DNA of 36,035 nt from Plebeiibacterium marinum (GCF_026013615.1 NZ_JAPDPI010000051.1:1-36035); one strand, 5' to 3'. Numbered from the stretch's first letter, positions 1 to 9,623 are shown. Numbers and translations are program-made. The notes: generated by a model not told the origin, from the sequence alone.

Positions 1-341
1 TAGCTGATAGCTGATAGGACGGCTGCGCCTTTAGGACGCTTCGCTTTAGCTTGATTCCTTGCTACTAATACATCTTTTGCACAGGAACAACATTTTCCGG
101 ATTTGTTCTTTATAAACACCATGTAAATAAGATCGGATCCGTATGAGCAGGCTATAGCCAATAGCCCAAATAACCTATAGCTGATAGGACAGCTGCGCCT
201 TTTTACACAGTTTGTGTAGAGTTTGCTCTTGGATACAATGAAAAGGTACTGTCTGTCAATATTCAATCCTAAAAGTTGAAGATTCGAAAAAAGTGTTAAT
301 TTAGTCGTCTGTATTTTATTATAAACATCAAACATAACTAA
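1..341. repeat. Intergenic region with dispersed and heptameric repeats
   Basis: No gene is visible in these 341 bases. The region carries two near-identical 25-bp direct copies (8-32 and 178-202, one mismatch) that contain TAGCTGATAGGAC and GCTGCGCCTTT. The first copy is preceded by a tandem TAGCTGA heptamer (1-7, 8-14), and the second by related heptamers TAGCCAA (155-161) and TAGCCCA (162-168). Bases 240-341 should contain the promoter of the downstream peptidase, but no exact TAnnTTTG box was found; TAATTTAG near 298-305 is the closest. The repeat family probably continues to the left of the window. Confidence 0.6.
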
Positions 342-1988
342 ATGAAGAAGTATTTGCTATTGTTTACACTAATGTTAGTAGTAAACCCTTTCCTGCATGC
401 ACAAAGCGATGCACTTAAATTTGCAGATGAAATTACCCTGGAGAATGTAAAAAAGCATGTGTACACCCTGTCATCCCCTGAAATGATGGGTAGAAATACA
501 GGTGAGAAAGGACAAAAGGATGCAGCCGAATATATTGCATCATTTTACCGAAACAATCAAGTGGACAGCCTGGGGTATTTAAGTTATTTTCAGGATTATG
601 AAATGTATAATTACAACTTTGGAAGATTAAATATCTCTTATAAAAACAAAACCGGTACACGAGATGGTCTCGAAACGATCAATTTAAACGGTCCGTTTTA
701 TTCATCTGCTAATATAGAACTCAATGACACCATTCCGGTATGTTATTTAGGATATGGTAAAAACTTACCTGAGGAAGATTTGCATAACAAATTGATCATA
801 TTGTTAGCTGAAGAAAACTTAGGGAAGACAAATGATAATATTGCAAATATCTGTAAGCAGTGCAATGCTAATTTATTTGCTGTTTTATTGCCCAAAAATG
901 GAGGATGGCATTTTAATGTTGATAAAGATAAAGTGGCAGATATTAAAACGGTTTTGCCTTTTGCCAAATTAACAAGCAATTTAAAAAATATTAGCCTGGG
1001 ATATAAACTTGGTGAAAAAAGCACAAGGTTGAATATGATCGACGAAGCCATGGAGCCTCTTGAAGACAAAGAAGTATGTATACTCTACGCCTATGATTTC
1101 AGCAGTACGTATTTGTTTAATGAGAAGAAAACGAAAAAGCTCTATAAAGAAGAAAACAAAAATATAGCGGGAGTAGATTACCAAAAGTACAGACTGTTAG
1201 TTGACTCTGTTTATTGCGATATTGATGCCACAAAAGCCAGGTTGGATACTTTGGATACCGAAAATGTGATAGCATTTGTAGAGGGAACAGATAAAAAGGA
1301 AGAGGTTATTGTGGTTTCTGCGCACTATGATCATATTGGTGCTAAGAATGATTCTACCATTAATTATGGGGCCGACGATAATGCTTCAGGTACTGCAGCA
1401 GTAATGGAAGCTGCCCGGGCTATGCAAAAGGCTGTAGATAACGGTTATCGTCCGAGGCGAAGTGTGGTTTTTGCTGCCTTTTCAGGTGAGGAAATGGGAT
1501 TGAGGGGCTCGCATTATTATGTGCTTAATTCTCCCACACCACTTAAATCGGTTGTTTACAACCTGAACATGGATATGGTAGGCAGGGATAAAAAGAATAA
1601 GGATAAATATGAGAAAACGGTTTTTATGATTGCTAATGGGGATAATAAAAAAGCATTTAAAAAGACCGCAAAAAGACTGAATAAGGACAATCCTAACCTA
1701 AAGGTTTCTACGCATCCGGGATTCTTCTCAAAATTGATATGGTCTGTGTCTTCGGATCATTATCGTTTTAAAAGGAACCATATTCCTATTGCCTGTTTTT
1801 TTACAGGTTTGCATCCTGATTATCATACACCCAGAGATACTCCTGACAAGATCAATTATGAAAAGTTAACGGAAATTACCAAGCTGGCTTATAAAACAGT
1901 TTGGGAGATGGCCAACTCAGAGAGAGATTTAAAGGTTGATGTGGAGGTTCCGGATAAGGAAAACCTTATTGAGAGAATGATGGATTAA
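342..1988 (+). CDS. Secreted M28-family zinc metallopeptidase (aminopeptidase)
   Basis: The protein has 548 residues and starts with a signal peptide (lysines, a hydrophobic stretch, then HAQ near residue 21), so it should be exported to the periplasm or cell surface. The C-terminal half carries the two-zinc M28 set in order: H328 and D330 in AHYDHIG, D345 in GADDNASG, E383-E384 in SGEEMG, D411 in NMDMVGR and H495 in DYHTP. Roughly residues 125-250 look like the PA-type insert common in this family and show no catalytic motif. M28 enzymes release N-terminal amino acids from peptides; the exact specificity cannot be read here. The gene stands alone and is followed by a strong hairpin terminator. 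The start is chosen because it gives a clean signal peptide. Confidence 0.9.
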   Translation: MKKYLLLFTLMLVVNPFLHAQSDALKFADEITLENVKKHVYTLSSPEMMGRNTGEKGQKDAAEYIASFYRNNQVDSLGYLSYFQDYEMYNYNFGRLNISYKNKTGTRDGLETINLNGPFYSSANIELNDTIPVCYLGYGKNLPEEDLHNKLIILLAEENLGKTNDNIANICKQCNANLFAVLLPKNGGWHFNVDKDKVADIKTVLPFAKLTSNLKNISLGYKLGEKSTRLNMIDEAMEPLEDKEVCILYAYDFSSTYLFNEKKTKKLYKEENKNIAGVDYQKYRLLVDSVYCDIDATKARLDTLDTENVIAFVEGTDKKEEVIVVSAHYDHIGAKNDSTINYGADDNASGTAAVMEAARAMQKAVDNGYRPRRSVVFAAFSGEEMGLRGSHYYVLNSPTPLKSVVYNLNMDMVGRDKKNKDKYEKTVFMIANGDNKKAFKKTAKRLNKDNPNLKVSTHPGFFSKLIWSVSSDHYRFKRNHIPIACFFTGLHPDYHTPRDTPDKINYEKLTEITKLAYKTVWEMANSERDLKVDVEVPDKENLIERMMD

Positions 1989-2005
1989 TGGTTGATATAA
2001 AATAG

Positions 2006-2033
2006 GAAGCCCCGGCACGTTTGCCGGGGCTTC
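2006..2033 (+). terminator. Hairpin terminator after the M28 peptidase
   Basis: A perfect 12-bp stem (GAAGCCCCGGCA pairing with TGCCGGGGCTTC) encloses the loop CGTT, 18 bp after the stop codon. The following TCTTGTCAATTT is only weakly T-rich. It can fold on either strand, but the M16 gene ends 145 bp away, so it chiefly serves the + gene. Confidence 0.75.
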
Positions 2034-2177
2034 TCTTGTCAATTTAATAAATACACATTATTAATAAGGTGAGAACGTTTTCTCACTAAACCTTTCAAAT
2101 TTTTGTCTTCGTTGTTGGTCAATGGTCATGTCCTTTTTCTATAAAAACTGATTTCCCATTAATAAACGACCATTTAA

Positions 2178-4988
2178 CTACTTTTTCGGCACCATTACCA
2201 CTTCAACAGAGTCGTACCCCTTAAATAGTTTTTTAGCGAATTTCTGAACGCTTTTTTCGCTTAATCCTTCAATTATTTTATTGTACTCATCTGTTGTAGC
2301 AATTGGTTCCTCATTCATCAAGGATCCTTGAATTACACTCAACCAGAAATTATTTTTGTCTTCTGATTCCTGACGGCTTTTAATGTAGCTCTTTTTGATT
2401 TCATTCAGGTCATCAGTATTAACACCATTGTTAACCAGGTTTTCAATCTCGCTTTTCAAGATTCCTGTTAATTTTTCTTGTTTTTCCGGATCGCAATCAA
2501 AACTCATTGTGATAACAGCATGTTCGTACGAACGCTTTGAAATGGATGGACGTACACCAACTCCGTATGAACCACCTTCTTCTTCACGGATTGTTTCCAT
2601 GTATCTTTTGCTTAAAAGTTCTGATATTGTGCGAACATACATCCTGGTTTCAAGGTTGTATTTTACGTCATTGTATATTGCGTAATAAACTGTGGCTTTT
2701 GCCACTTCCATTGGCCTTTCTATTGTTCGTGTCGTTGTACCTTCCGCAGGTTTGATGTTATGGTTCACCCAGTTTTCTGATCGGTTTGTTGACGACAAGC
2801 AACCAATATACTTTTTAATCATTGGGATATGTTTACTTTCATCAATGTTTCCTACAAAAATAAAAGTGAAGTCACTGGCATCCTGGATCCTGTCTGCGTA
2901 AATTGCTTTAGCTTTTTCAAAGTCAATATTTTTCACAAACTCTTCGCCAAAAATAATGTTGCGTTCGCTATAATTAGAGCTTACCACTCCAATAGTATCT
3001 TTAAAAGCCCGGCCGTTATCTGCATTTATGTAGGCAAGTTGGTTTTTCATTGATCCCATGATCATATCAAAGGTTTCTTTTTCGAAACGCGGGTGTTCAA
3101 ATTTCTGATACAATAACTGCAGCATGGTCTCAAAATCCTCCACTGTTGAAGAACCTCCGAAACCTTCCGTATTGGTTCCTATAGAAGGGTTAACGCTTGC
3201 CATCTTTCCGGTTAGTTTCTTTTTTAACTGGGTAGCATTAAATTCACCAACCCCTGACATGCCGGCAATTGTAGTGGCAAGTTCTGCCGATTCCAATTGG
3301 TTATTATCTAATACCGAAGTTCCTCCAAAACTATAGGCACTCATTAAAATCTCATCCTTGCTAAGCTCTGTTGGCATAATCACCACACGGGCACCATTTT
3401 CAAGTTTGTATAGTTTTGCATTTTCAACCCCTTTAATAACGGTTTCAGAAACAAAATTTTTGGCAACCAATTCATCAGTAACCAACGGGGCATCCAAAGC
3501 CTCGTCTTCATAAGCTGTGATTTCAGTGGCCATAACTTTTTTCACTTCAGCCATCAACTCTTCTTCTGTTGGATAAATTACACTTTCTTTATCCGGTCCC
3601 TGAACAGTTATAACGCTATTGTTAGTGTTTTGAAAATCATTTAACGGGGCATATACGTCTTTAAGTGTTAAAGCAGCAATGGTGGTTTTAGCAAAATTCA
3701 TTTCCCAGTCCAGTGAAGGGAATGGGCTTGCTTCAAGAAATAGGTTGCCCAGTTGCTTGGCCCAGGTTTCGTTATCTACTTTTTCGTATTCTTTTTCGTA
3801 GGCCTCATACTGGCGAATATAATTGGTTTTAACCCTTTCAAGTTCCGATTCAGTAAATCCATATCTTCGTGCTCTTTCCAATTCTGTTAGCATTAAAGAA
3901 AAAGCTTCTTTTTCTTTGTTTTCTTTGGGCACAACCGCCAGGTAGGCAGCATCTTTTGTGCGGGCCATATTATAACCGCCTACCTGCATTTGCAATGCCG
4001 GACAGTCTGGCTTGCGGGTAAGCTCGCTCAACCGGTTGTTAAGCATAGAGCTCATCATTCCTTGTGCCAAATCATTTTTCAAATAGGCTTCGTCTTTAAC
4101 TGTGGTAGGATCTTTTCTAAAAATCCAGTTGATTGATACACCTTGTGCCTCTTTGTCTCTGGCAACAACAAAACCCATTTCCTTTGAGTCCTCAACAGGA
4201 TAGTATTTGCGTTCAGCAGCATTTTTTTTGGCTGGTATTTTTGAAAACAAATCTTTTATTTTCTGTTCTATCTTATCTGCATCAATATCACCAACTACAA
4301 CCACTGCCTGCAAATCGGGGCGATACCATTTGGCATAGTAATCTTTTAATTCCTGATGTTTAAAATTATCGATGACGTCGATTGATCCGATTACATCCCT
4401 TATTGCATATTGCGAATTGTTAAACATGTATGGATAGGTCTGTTTCATCAGGCGGAAACGGGAGTTTCTTCGTGTTCTCCATTCTTCATGAATTACGCCT
4501 CTTTCTGCTTCTATTTCTTCTCCTTCCAATAAAAGGCCTCCCGACCAGTCGTGAAGTACCAGTAATGCCGAATCTAAAAGGTTTTCATCGGTTGCTGGAA
4601 TATTGCTTAAGTTATAAACTGTTTCGTCCTGAGCTGTATAGGCATTGATATCTGCACCAAACACAATACCTTTTGATTCCAGATAGTTTAACATGTTTTT
4701 TCCAGGATAGTGTTCTAATCCATTAAAGGCCATGTGCTCTAAAAAATGGGCCAACCCATTTTGGGAATCTTCTTCAAGTATAGCCCCTACATTTTGTACA
4801 AAGTATAAGCTGGCTCTTTCTTTAGGCTCCTCATTGTGCATCACGTAATACGACATGCCGTTGGATAGTTTGCCGTGCTTTACTCTTGAATCAATAGGAA
4901 TTGTTGTTGTATTTTGGGCTGAAATAAACGCTCCGCTTAATAGCAGGGCTCCAGCAAATAGTGGTTTTAAAATATTCTTCATAATCAT
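2178..4988 (-). CDS. M16-family (pitrilysin/insulinase-like) zinc protease
   Basis: The protein has 936 residues, the length of a two-half M16A-type peptidase. A signal peptide ends near residue 25 (FISAQ), so it acts in the periplasm. The N-terminal half has the inverted zinc motif HFLEH (H81, E84, H85), and the third zinc ligand is E162 in AERG, 77 residues after H85, the spacing of pitrilysin. The C-terminal half (from about residue 525) has the M16 fold pattern but no HxxEH, as is normal for the structural half. It degrades peptides held inside a clamshell chamber. The gene is downstream of dsbD on the same strand, but a terminator in the 110-bp gap argues for its own promoter. An alternative start at the third codon (4982) is equally likely. 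Confidence 0.92.
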   Translation of the reverse strand: MIMKNILKPLFAGALLLSGAFISAQNTTTIPIDSRVKHGKLSNGMSYYVMHNEEPKERASLYFVQNVGAILEEDSQNGLAHFLEHMAFNGLEHYPGKNMLNYLESKGIVFGADINAYTAQDETVYNLSNIPATDENLLDSALLVLHDWSGGLLLEGEEIEAERGVIHEEWRTRRNSRFRLMKQTYPYMFNNSQYAIRDVIGSIDVIDNFKHQELKDYYAKWYRPDLQAVVVVGDIDADKIEQKIKDLFSKIPAKKNAAERKYYPVEDSKEMGFVVARDKEAQGVSINWIFRKDPTTVKDEAYLKNDLAQGMMSSMLNNRLSELTRKPDCPALQMQVGGYNMARTKDAAYLAVVPKENKEKEAFSLMLTELERARRYGFTESELERVKTNYIRQYEAYEKEYEKVDNETWAKQLGNLFLEASPFPSLDWEMNFAKTTIAALTLKDVYAPLNDFQNTNNSVITVQGPDKESVIYPTEEELMAEVKKVMATEITAYEDEALDAPLVTDELVAKNFVSETVIKGVENAKLYKLENGARVVIMPTELSKDEILMSAYSFGGTSVLDNNQLESAELATTIAGMSGVGEFNATQLKKKLTGKMASVNPSIGTNTEGFGGSSTVEDFETMLQLLYQKFEHPRFEKETFDMIMGSMKNQLAYINADNGRAFKDTIGVVSSNYSERNIIFGEEFVKNIDFEKAKAIYADRIQDASDFTFIFVGNIDESKHIPMIKKYIGCLSSTNRSENWVNHNIKPAEGTTTRTIERPMEVAKATVYYAIYNDVKYNLETRMYVRTISELLSKRYMETIREEEGGSYGVGVRPSISKRSYEHAVITMSFDCDPEKQEKLTGILKSEIENLVNNGVNTDDLNEIKKSYIKSRQESEDKNNFWLSVIQGSLMNEEPIATTDEYNKIIEGLSEKSVQKFAKKLFKGYDSVEVVMVPKK

Positions 4989-5063
4989 TTTTTAATTTTT
5001 TGTAATAAGGTAAAATTAAAGACAAGATATTTTAACTAATACAAAAATCATAAAATAAAAAAA

Positions 5064-5093
5064 TGGGGCAGGAACCTGTTGAAACCTACCCCA
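5064..5093 (-). terminator. Hairpin terminator after dsbD
   Basis: On the minus strand a 9-bp stem (TGGGGTAGG with CCTGCCCCA, one G-T pair) starts 6 nt beyond the dsbD stop and is followed directly by a T-rich run (minus strand 5063 to 5051). It separates dsbD from the M16 gene. Confidence 0.75.
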
Positions 5094-5098
5094 AGGAA

Positions 5099-7177
5099 TT
5101 ATAGTTGTTGTTTTCGGAAGTTCTCTTTTCCTTTTTCCAGGAATTCAACAAATGCATTTATGTCAAGGTCATATGCCCTTGGAGTAACCAAATCGTTGCC
5201 ATCAGTATCCAATAGGCAATAGTAAGGTTGTGCATTCACTTCATATCTTGTAATCTGGAAATCTGCATTTTTCTTTCCCAAAGTTTTTTTGGTTTTACCA
5301 TCGTATTCTGATACAACCCACTCTTCTTCGGGTAGTTTCATTTTGTCGTCAACGTACAAGGCAATGATGATATAATCTTCTCTTAAACGTTGAAAAACTG
5401 CAGGGTCCGACCATACATTTGCTTCCATTTCGCGGCAGTTTACACATCCATGGCCTGTAAAATCAATAAAAACCGGCTTGTTTGCTTTTTTTGCTGCTGC
5501 CATTCCTTCTTCATAATCGAAATAGCCCTTTAATCCATGGGGAAGGTGAAGGAAGTCGGAATATTTTGCCGTATGAGCCTCTGCGGACGAATGTCCCCCT
5601 CCCGAATTTTCCGAAATCATCTTGCCTAAGTCAAAATCGTGGGTTGCCTGAGGTGGTATATACCCCGACAAGGCTTTGAGTGGTGCTCCAAACATCCCGG
5701 GAATCATATACACTACAAAGGCGAATGTAACTAAGGATAATAATAACCTGGGTACGCTAACATAAGGCAAATCGCTGTCGTGAGAAAATTTTAGTTTTCC
5801 TAACAAATAGAAGCCCATAAGCGTGAAAGTAACGATCCAAATGGCCAGGTAAACTTCCCTGTCCAGAATGCCCCAGTGGTATGTTTGGTCAGCTATACTT
5901 AAAAACTTTAATCCCAAAGCTACTTCGATAAATCCCAGTACAACTTTTACTGAGTTTAACCAGCCGCCTGATTTTGGCATGTTGTTTAACCACGAAGGGA
6001 AAATGGCAAATAAGGTAAATGGCAGTGCAAAGGCTATTGAAAACCCTAGCATACCAACAATTGGCATTAAAACCTCACCACCTGCTGAAGCTACCAGGAT
6101 TGCCCCTACAATTGGTCCTGTACATGAAAATGAAACCAATACCAGGGTAAAAGCCATGAAAAATGCACCCATTAAACCACCTTTGTCTTCGTTAGATACA
6201 GATTTGTTTACAATCCAGTTTGGCATAGTAATTTCAAACATACCAAAGAAAGAGGCGGCAAACACCATAAATATCAGGAAGAAAAATACATTGGGAATCC
6301 AATGTGTGCTTAAAAAGTTGGCAAAGTTTGCCCCAAAAATTATAGCTACCAAAGTTCCTATGATTGTATATATGGCAATGATTGAGAAACCATAAAAGAA
6401 AGCATTGAATTTAGCTTTGGCTTTATTCTCATCACTATGCATAAAAAAACTTACAGTCATGGGAATCATTGGAAATACACAGGGTGTAAAAATGGCTGCC
6501 AAACCACTCAAAAAACTAATAAGAAACAAAGTTATTAGGGAGTCTTTTTCTTTGGACTCGCTTTTTTTAGTGGCTGGTTTTGTTTGAGCAAGCTCCTTGT
6601 TTTCTTTTTTGTCTTCTTTTACTACAGCAGTTTCTTTAACTGTTTCAACCTCTTTGGTTGGTTCTGCTTTTACTTCTTCCTTTTTGGTTGCAGTTGTTTT
6701 TGCAGTTCCTTGAATTGAAAGATCAAACTCTTCGTCACCCATCACACACATGCCTGTTTGGTCAGAGCAGGTCTGGAATTCAAAAGTACCCGAGATTTTT
6801 AAGGGTAGTTCTTTAACCAGAATAGTTTGTCGTAGTTCTGCTGAATTTTCAAAATAGCTCACTTCTCCTTCCCAAATCTCGTCATAATGCTTATGCGGAT
6901 TTATGGGTTTTACCTTCCCAATCTTTTCGTAACTTGAGTTTGCTTTAAAATCAAATGATATTAATATTGGCCCAAGTTCTGGATCAAAATCATTTGAATA
7001 CAGATGCCAGGTTGGTTCAATAGTGGCCTTAAAAACCACATCGATTTTATCTCCAACTTTTGCTTTTTTATCCGACAATTCAACTTTCCACTTGGTAGGT
7101 TTCTGAATTTGCCCATGCGTAACCCCTTGAAAAATCATCATCAGCGCTAAGGCAAGTAGTAAAAAATGTCTGTTCAT
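5099..7177 (-). CDS. dsbD: Thiol:disulfide interchange protein DsbD
   Basis: The 692-residue protein shows the full three-part DsbD architecture. A signal peptide (1-23) leads into a periplasmic alpha domain with C137 and C144 in CSDQTGMC. A Lys/Glu-rich linker (about 160-212) precedes a CcdA-like membrane domain of about eight helices, with C233 in TPCVFP and the second membrane cysteine in SFSCTGP. The C-terminal thioredoxin-like domain has C578-V-N-C581. DsbD carries electrons from cytoplasmic thioredoxin across the inner membrane to periplasmic disulfide reductases and cytochrome c maturation. The charged linker is longer than in E. coli DsbD. All the key cysteines are present, so it should be functional. 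The gene is followed by its own terminator. Confidence 0.95.
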   Translation of the reverse strand: MNRHFLLLALALMMIFQGVTHGQIQKPTKWKVELSDKKAKVGDKIDVVFKATIEPTWHLYSNDFDPELGPILISFDFKANSSYEKIGKVKPINPHKHYDEIWEGEVSYFENSAELRQTILVKELPLKISGTFEFQTCSDQTGMCVMGDEEFDLSIQGTAKTTATKKEEVKAEPTKEVETVKETAVVKEDKKENKELAQTKPATKKSESKEKDSLITLFLISFLSGLAAIFTPCVFPMIPMTVSFFMHSDENKAKAKFNAFFYGFSIIAIYTIIGTLVAIIFGANFANFLSTHWIPNVFFFLIFMVFAASFFGMFEITMPNWIVNKSVSNEDKGGLMGAFFMAFTLVLVSFSCTGPIVGAILVASAGGEVLMPIVGMLGFSIAFALPFTLFAIFPSWLNNMPKSGGWLNSVKVVLGFIEVALGLKFLSIADQTYHWGILDREVYLAIWIVTFTLMGFYLLGKLKFSHDSDLPYVSVPRLLLSLVTFAFVVYMIPGMFGAPLKALSGYIPPQATHDFDLGKMISENSGGGHSSAEAHTAKYSDFLHLPHGLKGYFDYEEGMAAAKKANKPVFIDFTGHGCVNCREMEANVWSDPAVFQRLREDYIIIALYVDDKMKLPEEEWVVSEYDGKTKKTLGKKNADFQITRYEVNAQPYYCLLDTDGNDLVTPRAYDLDINAFVEFLEKGKENFRKQQL

Positions 7178-7427
7178 TCTAATTAGTTTATATAATCCTT
7201 ACTTTTTAATATTTCCTTTTCCCTATAGGTAAGACAACTACAATTGAAAAATGGGTGACTTTATAGGTAAAAATATTTTTGAAAACTGTAAATTTTGCAC
7301 CATAACCTCTTAAAATTTGATAAGTGTATATGATTAAAGGTACGAAATAACAAAAGGAGTACTAAAAAATGGGTTAAAGCTTGGTTAATATTCCTGGTTA
7401 GTTGGGTTAATTAAGGTTAATAGGTAT
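7178..7427. other. 250-bp gap between response regulator and dsbD
   Basis: This gap holds the dsbD upstream region. It is AT-rich and has no open reading frame worth calling, no hairpin with a T run and no exact -7 box on the minus strand. The dsbD promoter is presumably here. Confidence 0.4.
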
Positions 7428-8129
7428 TTATCTTTTTACCAAAAACAGATAGCCTTTGCCCCTTAATGTTTGAATTTCAATATTGGGATCTTCTTTGAAA
7501 TAGTTACGAAGCTTTTTAATATATACATCCAGGTTGCGTGAATTAAAAAAAGAGTCGTCACCCCATATTTTCATTAACAGGTGTTTCCTCTCAATAATCT
7601 GGCTTCCTTTGCCTGCCATAATCTGCAATAATTCCCCTTCGCGGTTTGATAGTTTGATGATTTTGTTGGGGGCATGAAGTTCGTATCGGTGTGGATAGTA
7701 TTTGTATTTCCCGATATGTATTTCATCAATTGCTATTTTGTTGGTATTTTCATTAGAGCCAAGGCTATGGATGTATATTTGGTTTTTGATACGGGCAATC
7801 AATTCTTCAATGCTAAACGGTTTACGCATATAATCAGTGCCACCGGCTTCAAAACCCTTTATTAGATCTTCGGTATTGATTTTTGCAGTTAAAAATATAA
7901 TAGGCATTTTGGGAAACCGGTTCCTTATGTGCTTGCATATTTTATAGCCATCAATATTCGGAAGCATAATGTCCAAAAGACAAATATCCGGAGTAAAGCC
8001 GGAGAGGTGCGAGAGTACCAGACCCCCATCGGTTTCCCAAACAACGTCAAAGCCTTGCATACGGAGTGTATCGTTTACAATTTTACCTAAATTGGGTTCG
8101 TCCTCAACGTATAAAACCTTTGTCTTCAT
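7428..8129 (-). CDS. OmpR/PhoB-family response regulator, no adjacent kinase
   Basis: The 233-residue protein has a receiver domain (about 4-118) with the acidic pair E9-D10, the phosphoacceptor D53 in LLDIMLP, T81 in FLTAK and K103 in RKPF. The rest is a winged-helix DNA-binding domain ending in the usual RGKGYLF strand. It is therefore a DNA-binding two-component regulator with a complete phosphorylation site. No histidine kinase gene lies on either side: upstream is a 312-bp gap and pyrH on the other strand, and downstream is dsbD. Its partner must be encoded elsewhere. It resembles the RprY group of Bacteroidota regulators, but that is a family impression only. Confidence 0.93.
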   Translation of the reverse strand: MKTKVLYVEDEPNLGKIVNDTLRMQGFDVVWETDGGLVLSHLSGFTPDICLLDIMLPNIDGYKICKHIRNRFPKMPIIFLTAKINTEDLIKGFEAGGTDYMRKPFSIEELIARIKNQIYIHSLGSNENTNKIAIDEIHIGKYKYYPHRYELHAPNKIIKLSNREGELLQIMAGKGSQIIERKHLLMKIWGDDSFFNSRNLDVYIKKLRNYFKEDPNIEIQTLRGKGYLFLVKR

Positions 8130-8441
8130 GTTTTTATTATATTTCTGGTCAACGTGGAAATATGGATTCGCGTTAGCTGAATCTTTTATTATGCCTGTTT
8201 GCTATTAATCTTTGAAATTACCGCACTGCAATATAGCAAATTGAATCTGTATTGAAAACACCGGGGAAACAGTGTTGCTGTTAATGTATTTTTAAAGCAG
8301 AATAAACAGGGTTAAGCAACCGACAGAGGTGATTTTTTATATGATTAACGAAAAATGAGCAAAAGTGAAGGTTCAATTTCTGATTATTAGCTTTTTCCTT
8401 AGTTTTGTAGGAATAAAAATAATACGACAAAAACTAACATC
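8130..8441. other. 312-bp divergent intergenic region (response regulator / pyrH)
   Basis: Both flanking genes are transcribed away from this stretch, so it should carry two promoters. A good match is visible for pyrH (see 8377-8407). No gene, repeat or strong hairpin was seen in the rest. Confidence 0.5.
8377..8407 (+). promoter_or_regulatory. Putative pyrH promoter (Bacteroidota type)
   Basis: TTTC at 8377-8380 and an exact TAGTTTTG (TAnnTTTG) at 8400-8407 are separated by 19 bp, matching the Bacteroidota -33/-7 layout. The predicted transcription start is about 30 nt before the pyrH ATG. Confidence 0.5.
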
Positions 8442-9146
8442 ATGTATAAAAGAGTACTACTAAAATTGAGTGGGGAATCGCTGATGGGCGAACAAAATTA
8501 TGGTATCGATAATGTCCGTTTAGAGGAATATGCACAGCAAATTAAAGAGATAGTCGAACTTGGCGTTCAGGTAGGGATTGTTATTGGTGGAGGAAATATA
8601 TTTCGTGGGCTAAGTGGTGCTGCCAAAGGTTTTGATCGTTATCAGGGCGACCAGATGGGTATGTTAGCTACTGTGATCAACAGTTTGGCTTTAAAATCGG
8701 CACTAAATAATAATGGTGTTAAAGCACGTGTGTTGACTGCAATAAAGATGGAGCCAGTTGGAGAGTTTTATTCTCAGCCAAAGGCCCTTGAATGTCTTGA
8801 GAATGGAGAGGTTGTAATCCTATCTGCCGGAACAGGGAACCCGTACTTTACAACAGATACCGGCTCATCATTAAGGGGTATTGAAATAAAAGCAGATGTT
8901 ATGCTAAAAGGTACCCGTGTTGATGGTGTATATACTGCAGATCCGGAAAAAGACCCAACGGCAACCAAGTTTGATGAAATTACTTTTGACGAGATTTATA
9001 ACCGGGGATTAAAAGTAATGGATTTAACGGCCACCACCATGTGTAAAGAAAACAATTTGCCTATTATTGTGTTTGATATGGATACTCCTGGTAATCTGAT
9101 CAGGGTGATTAAAGGTGAAAAAATAGGAACCTTGGTGAAATGTTAG
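8442..9146 (+). CDS. pyrH: UMP kinase
   Basis: The protein has 234 residues, the usual size for bacterial UMP kinase. It belongs to the amino-acid kinase fold: the N-terminal KRVLLKLSGESL strand-loop, the glycine-rich GIVIGGGNIFRG, the DQMGMLATVINSLAL helix, the acceptor-site loop GTGNPYFTTDT, and the ADPEKDP nucleotide-binding segment are all present. The enzyme phosphorylates UMP to UDP with ATP in the cytoplasm, an essential step of pyrimidine nucleotide synthesis. In many bacteria pyrH is followed by frr (ribosome recycling factor); here the next gene is a small STAS-like protein 45 bp downstream. Confidence 0.97.
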   Translation: MYKRVLLKLSGESLMGEQNYGIDNVRLEEYAQQIKEIVELGVQVGIVIGGGNIFRGLSGAAKGFDRYQGDQMGMLATVINSLALKSALNNNGVKARVLTAIKMEPVGEFYSQPKALECLENGEVVILSAGTGNPYFTTDTGSSLRGIEIKADVMLKGTRVDGVYTADPEKDPTATKFDEITFDEIYNRGLKVMDLTATTMCKENNLPIIVFDMDTPGNLIRVIKGEKIGTLVKC

Positions 9147-9191
9147 GGTGAATAGAATAGAACCCCTTTTAAAGTAAAAAGTAGTAAATAA

Positions 9192-9563
9192 TTGTTCATG
9201 AGTTTTAATGTAGAATGGAGAGGGGCTAATATCATTGTTAAGTTTAGTGGCCTGGTCTCTTATCAGGAAATAAATGAGGCTGATGGCATTATATATGGAA
9301 ACAAGCACTTTGATCAAATGCAATATCAGGTTTTTGATTTTAGTGGGATTGATGGGTTTAATGTAAATGAGCTTGAGATGAAAATGATTGGTACGCTTGA
9401 TAAAGCGTCGTCTCATTGGAATAACAGTGTTAAAGTGGCCGTTATTACTGATGATCCTAAAATTGTTGAGCTTACCCGGGTATACGAAGGTGTTATGGAT
9501 GATTCTGACTGGGAAACCAAAATATTTAAATCCATGGAAGATGCTTTAAAATGGTGTACTTGA
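9192..9563 (+). CDS. Small STAS/SpoIIAA-like protein
   Basis: The protein has 123 residues with no signal peptide or membrane segment, so it should be cytoplasmic. The alternating strand/helix pattern, the VFDFSGIDGF strand after a charged segment and the C-terminal helix ending in EDALKWC fit the STAS/SpoIIAA-like fold known in small Bacteroidota proteins. It has no phosphorylatable serine motif that I can identify with certainty. It lies 45 bp after pyrH on the same strand with no terminator in between, so it may be co-transcribed. Its role is unknown. A second protein of similar style is encoded at 27495-27935. Confidence 0.6.
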   Translation: MFMSFNVEWRGANIIVKFSGLVSYQEINEADGIIYGNKHFDQMQYQVFDFSGIDGFNVNELEMKMIGTLDKASSHWNNSVKVAVITDDPKIVELTRVYEGVMDDSDWETKIFKSMEDALKWCT

Positions 9564-9594
9564 TTTTTGCTGTGGGTTTTATAAAAAAAATAGG

Positions 9595-9623
9595 AGAGCT
9601 GCAACTATATTGGTTGCAGCTCT
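9595..9623. terminator. Bidirectional terminator between STAS gene and TonB receptor
   Basis: A perfect 11-bp stem (AGAGCTGCAAC with GTTGCAGCTCT) has a 7-nt loop. An A-rich run precedes it (ATAAAAAAAATAGG) and a T-rich run follows it (TTGTGTTTTT), so it can terminate both of the converging transcripts. Confidence 0.8.

Noticed and set aside
5868-6395. 175-codon open frame on the + strand
   Set aside because: It lies entirely antisense to dsbD, whose protein has clear domains; the antisense translation has no family pattern.
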